This document shows positions 12,686 to 13,368 of a stretch of DNA of 13,368 nucleotides, piece by piece. This DNA is from Burkholderiales bacterium (GTDB taxonomy: Bacteria; Pseudomonadota; Gammaproteobacteria; Burkholderiales; Usitatibacteraceae), in the NCBI GenBank assembly GCA_014378085.1, contig JACMOJ010000072.1:1-13368 (forward strand), in the 5' to 3' direction. The notes beneath the pieces are model-generated. The model saw nothing but the letters and a program-made list of their open reading frames with translations, was not told the origin of the DNA and ran no database searches. Every line of letters begins with the position of its first letter. The first letter of the stretch is position 1. Made by a program: the position numbers and the translations under genes.

Positions 12686-13368
12686 GTGGACTATCAAACT
12701 ATCAATCCCTATGACGGGCAGCTCACGAAAACGTTTCCAGTGCTTAGTGCAGGCGAGTTAGAAAATAAAATTGCAAGCGCCGCGGCGTGTTTTGATCATT
12801 GGCAGGGTACAAGTTTTGCCCAACGCGCCAGCGTCGTCGCCAAGGCGGCTGCACTGATGCGAAGTCGCAAGGAAGAGATGGCCCATCTGGTCACAGTCGA
12901 GATGGGAAAGTTGATCGCTGAATCTCGCGGTGAAGTCGATGTTTCAGCCGACATTCTCGATTACTACGCACAACATGCAGAATCGTTTCTCGCCGTCGAA
13001 AAACTACATCCCAAACACGGTGAAGCGGAGGTTCATAGCAGCCCGTTCGGTGTGCTCTTAGGTGTCCAGCCGTGGAATTTTCCGTACTACCAACTCGCGC
13101 GATTTGCGGCACCTAATATCATGGCCGGTAATGTGGTGATGGTAAAACACGCTGGCTGTGTGCCGCAATCCGCACTTGCCTTCGAGCGTCTGTGGACAGA
13201 TGCAGGTGCGCCGCAAGGGGTCTACACCAACTTGTTTGCGACCTACGATCAAGTCGACGCGCTGATTGACGATGCGCGGATCAAGGGCGTTGCACTCACG
13301 GGTAGCGTCGAAGCAGGCAAGGCGGTGGCCGAACGCGCTGGGCGCAACCTCAAGAAATCGACGATGGA
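12686..13368 (+). CDS. NAD(P)-dependent aldehyde dehydrogenase, N-terminal half (succinate-semialdehyde dehydrogenase-like)
   Basis: The reading frame continues past the window end; 227 codons are visible. Residues 6-10 (INPYD) match the usual beginning of semialdehyde dehydrogenases. The cofactor and active-site region shows PWNFPYY (129-135, with Asn131), Lys154 in VMVKHAG for NAD(P) binding, and the Rossmann turn TGSVEAGKAVAE (205-216). The catalytic cysteine and glutamate lie beyond the window. A TAA at 12668 limits the start, leaving the GTG at 12686 as the only sensible start, with a weak site (AGAAAG) before it. Similarity in style is nearest to the Sad/YneI-like and GabD groups; the substrate cannot be fixed from this half. 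It appears to be a separate unit from the preceding lipoprotein. Confidence 0.93.
   Translation, partial: MDYQTINPYDGQLTKTFPVLSAGELENKIASAAACFDHWQGTSFAQRASVVAKAAALMRSRKEEMAHLVTVEMGKLIAESRGEVDVSADILDYYAQHAESFLAVEKLHPKHGEAEVHSSPFGVLLGVQPWNFPYYQLARFAAPNIMAGNVVMVKHAGCVPQSALAFERLWTDAGAPQGVYTNLFATYDQVDALIDDARIKGVALTGSVEAGKAVAERAGRNLKKSTM

Overview
The window looks like a chromosomal segment of a betaproteobacterium, probably of the order Burkholderiales. This is inferred from the end of a cytochrome-oxidase assembly operon (ctaB then Sco), a 286-residue RpoH of the beta/gamma type with an intact RpoH box, a CIRCE element in front of rpoH, and a block of small envelope-stress genes common in that group. 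No mobile element, tRNA, rRNA or CRISPR array was seen.

Layout. (1) 1-1174, rightward: the C-terminal end of heme O synthase, an overlapping Sco-type copper lipoprotein and a RidA-family protein, closed by a symmetric terminator shared with the convergent rpoH. (2) 1240-2191, leftward: rpoH, with a perfect CIRCE operator lying on its predicted promoter. (3) 2192-2848: about 650 bases with no convincing gene but several hairpins. (4) 2849-12614: a block of 14 mostly small genes, all rightward except one. It holds a membrane protein with one cysteine-pair motif, a YqjD/YqjE/YqjK-like trio, two consecutive DUF4398 lipoproteins (the second carrying an OmpA domain), a BON lipoprotein, a leftward beta/gamma-crystallin plus glycine-zipper protein, CsbD, a periplasmic protein with three copies of the cysteine-pair motif, two tandem Crp/Fnr regulators, a DUF3309 peptide, a general-stress flavin-binding-type protein and a proline-rich lipoprotein. 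(5) 12686-end: the N-terminal half of an aldehyde dehydrogenase starting at GTG.

How the genes may fit together. Most proteins of region 4 are predicted to sit in the inner membrane, periplasm or outer-membrane inner leaflet, and many belong to families linked to osmotic, stationary-phase or envelope stress (CsbD, BON, DUF883, PNPOx-like GSP26). The two Crp/Fnr proteins are the obvious candidate local regulators. That the block works as one system is inference from neighbourhood and shared motifs.

The observations most worth a second look are: the CIRCE element exactly spanning the rpoH promoter; the motif Y-x6-C-x2-L-x7-C-x3-A-K, found once in the protein at 2849 and three times in the protein at 8389; and a seven-unit, 11-bp tandem array just upstream of the first crp/fnr gene.
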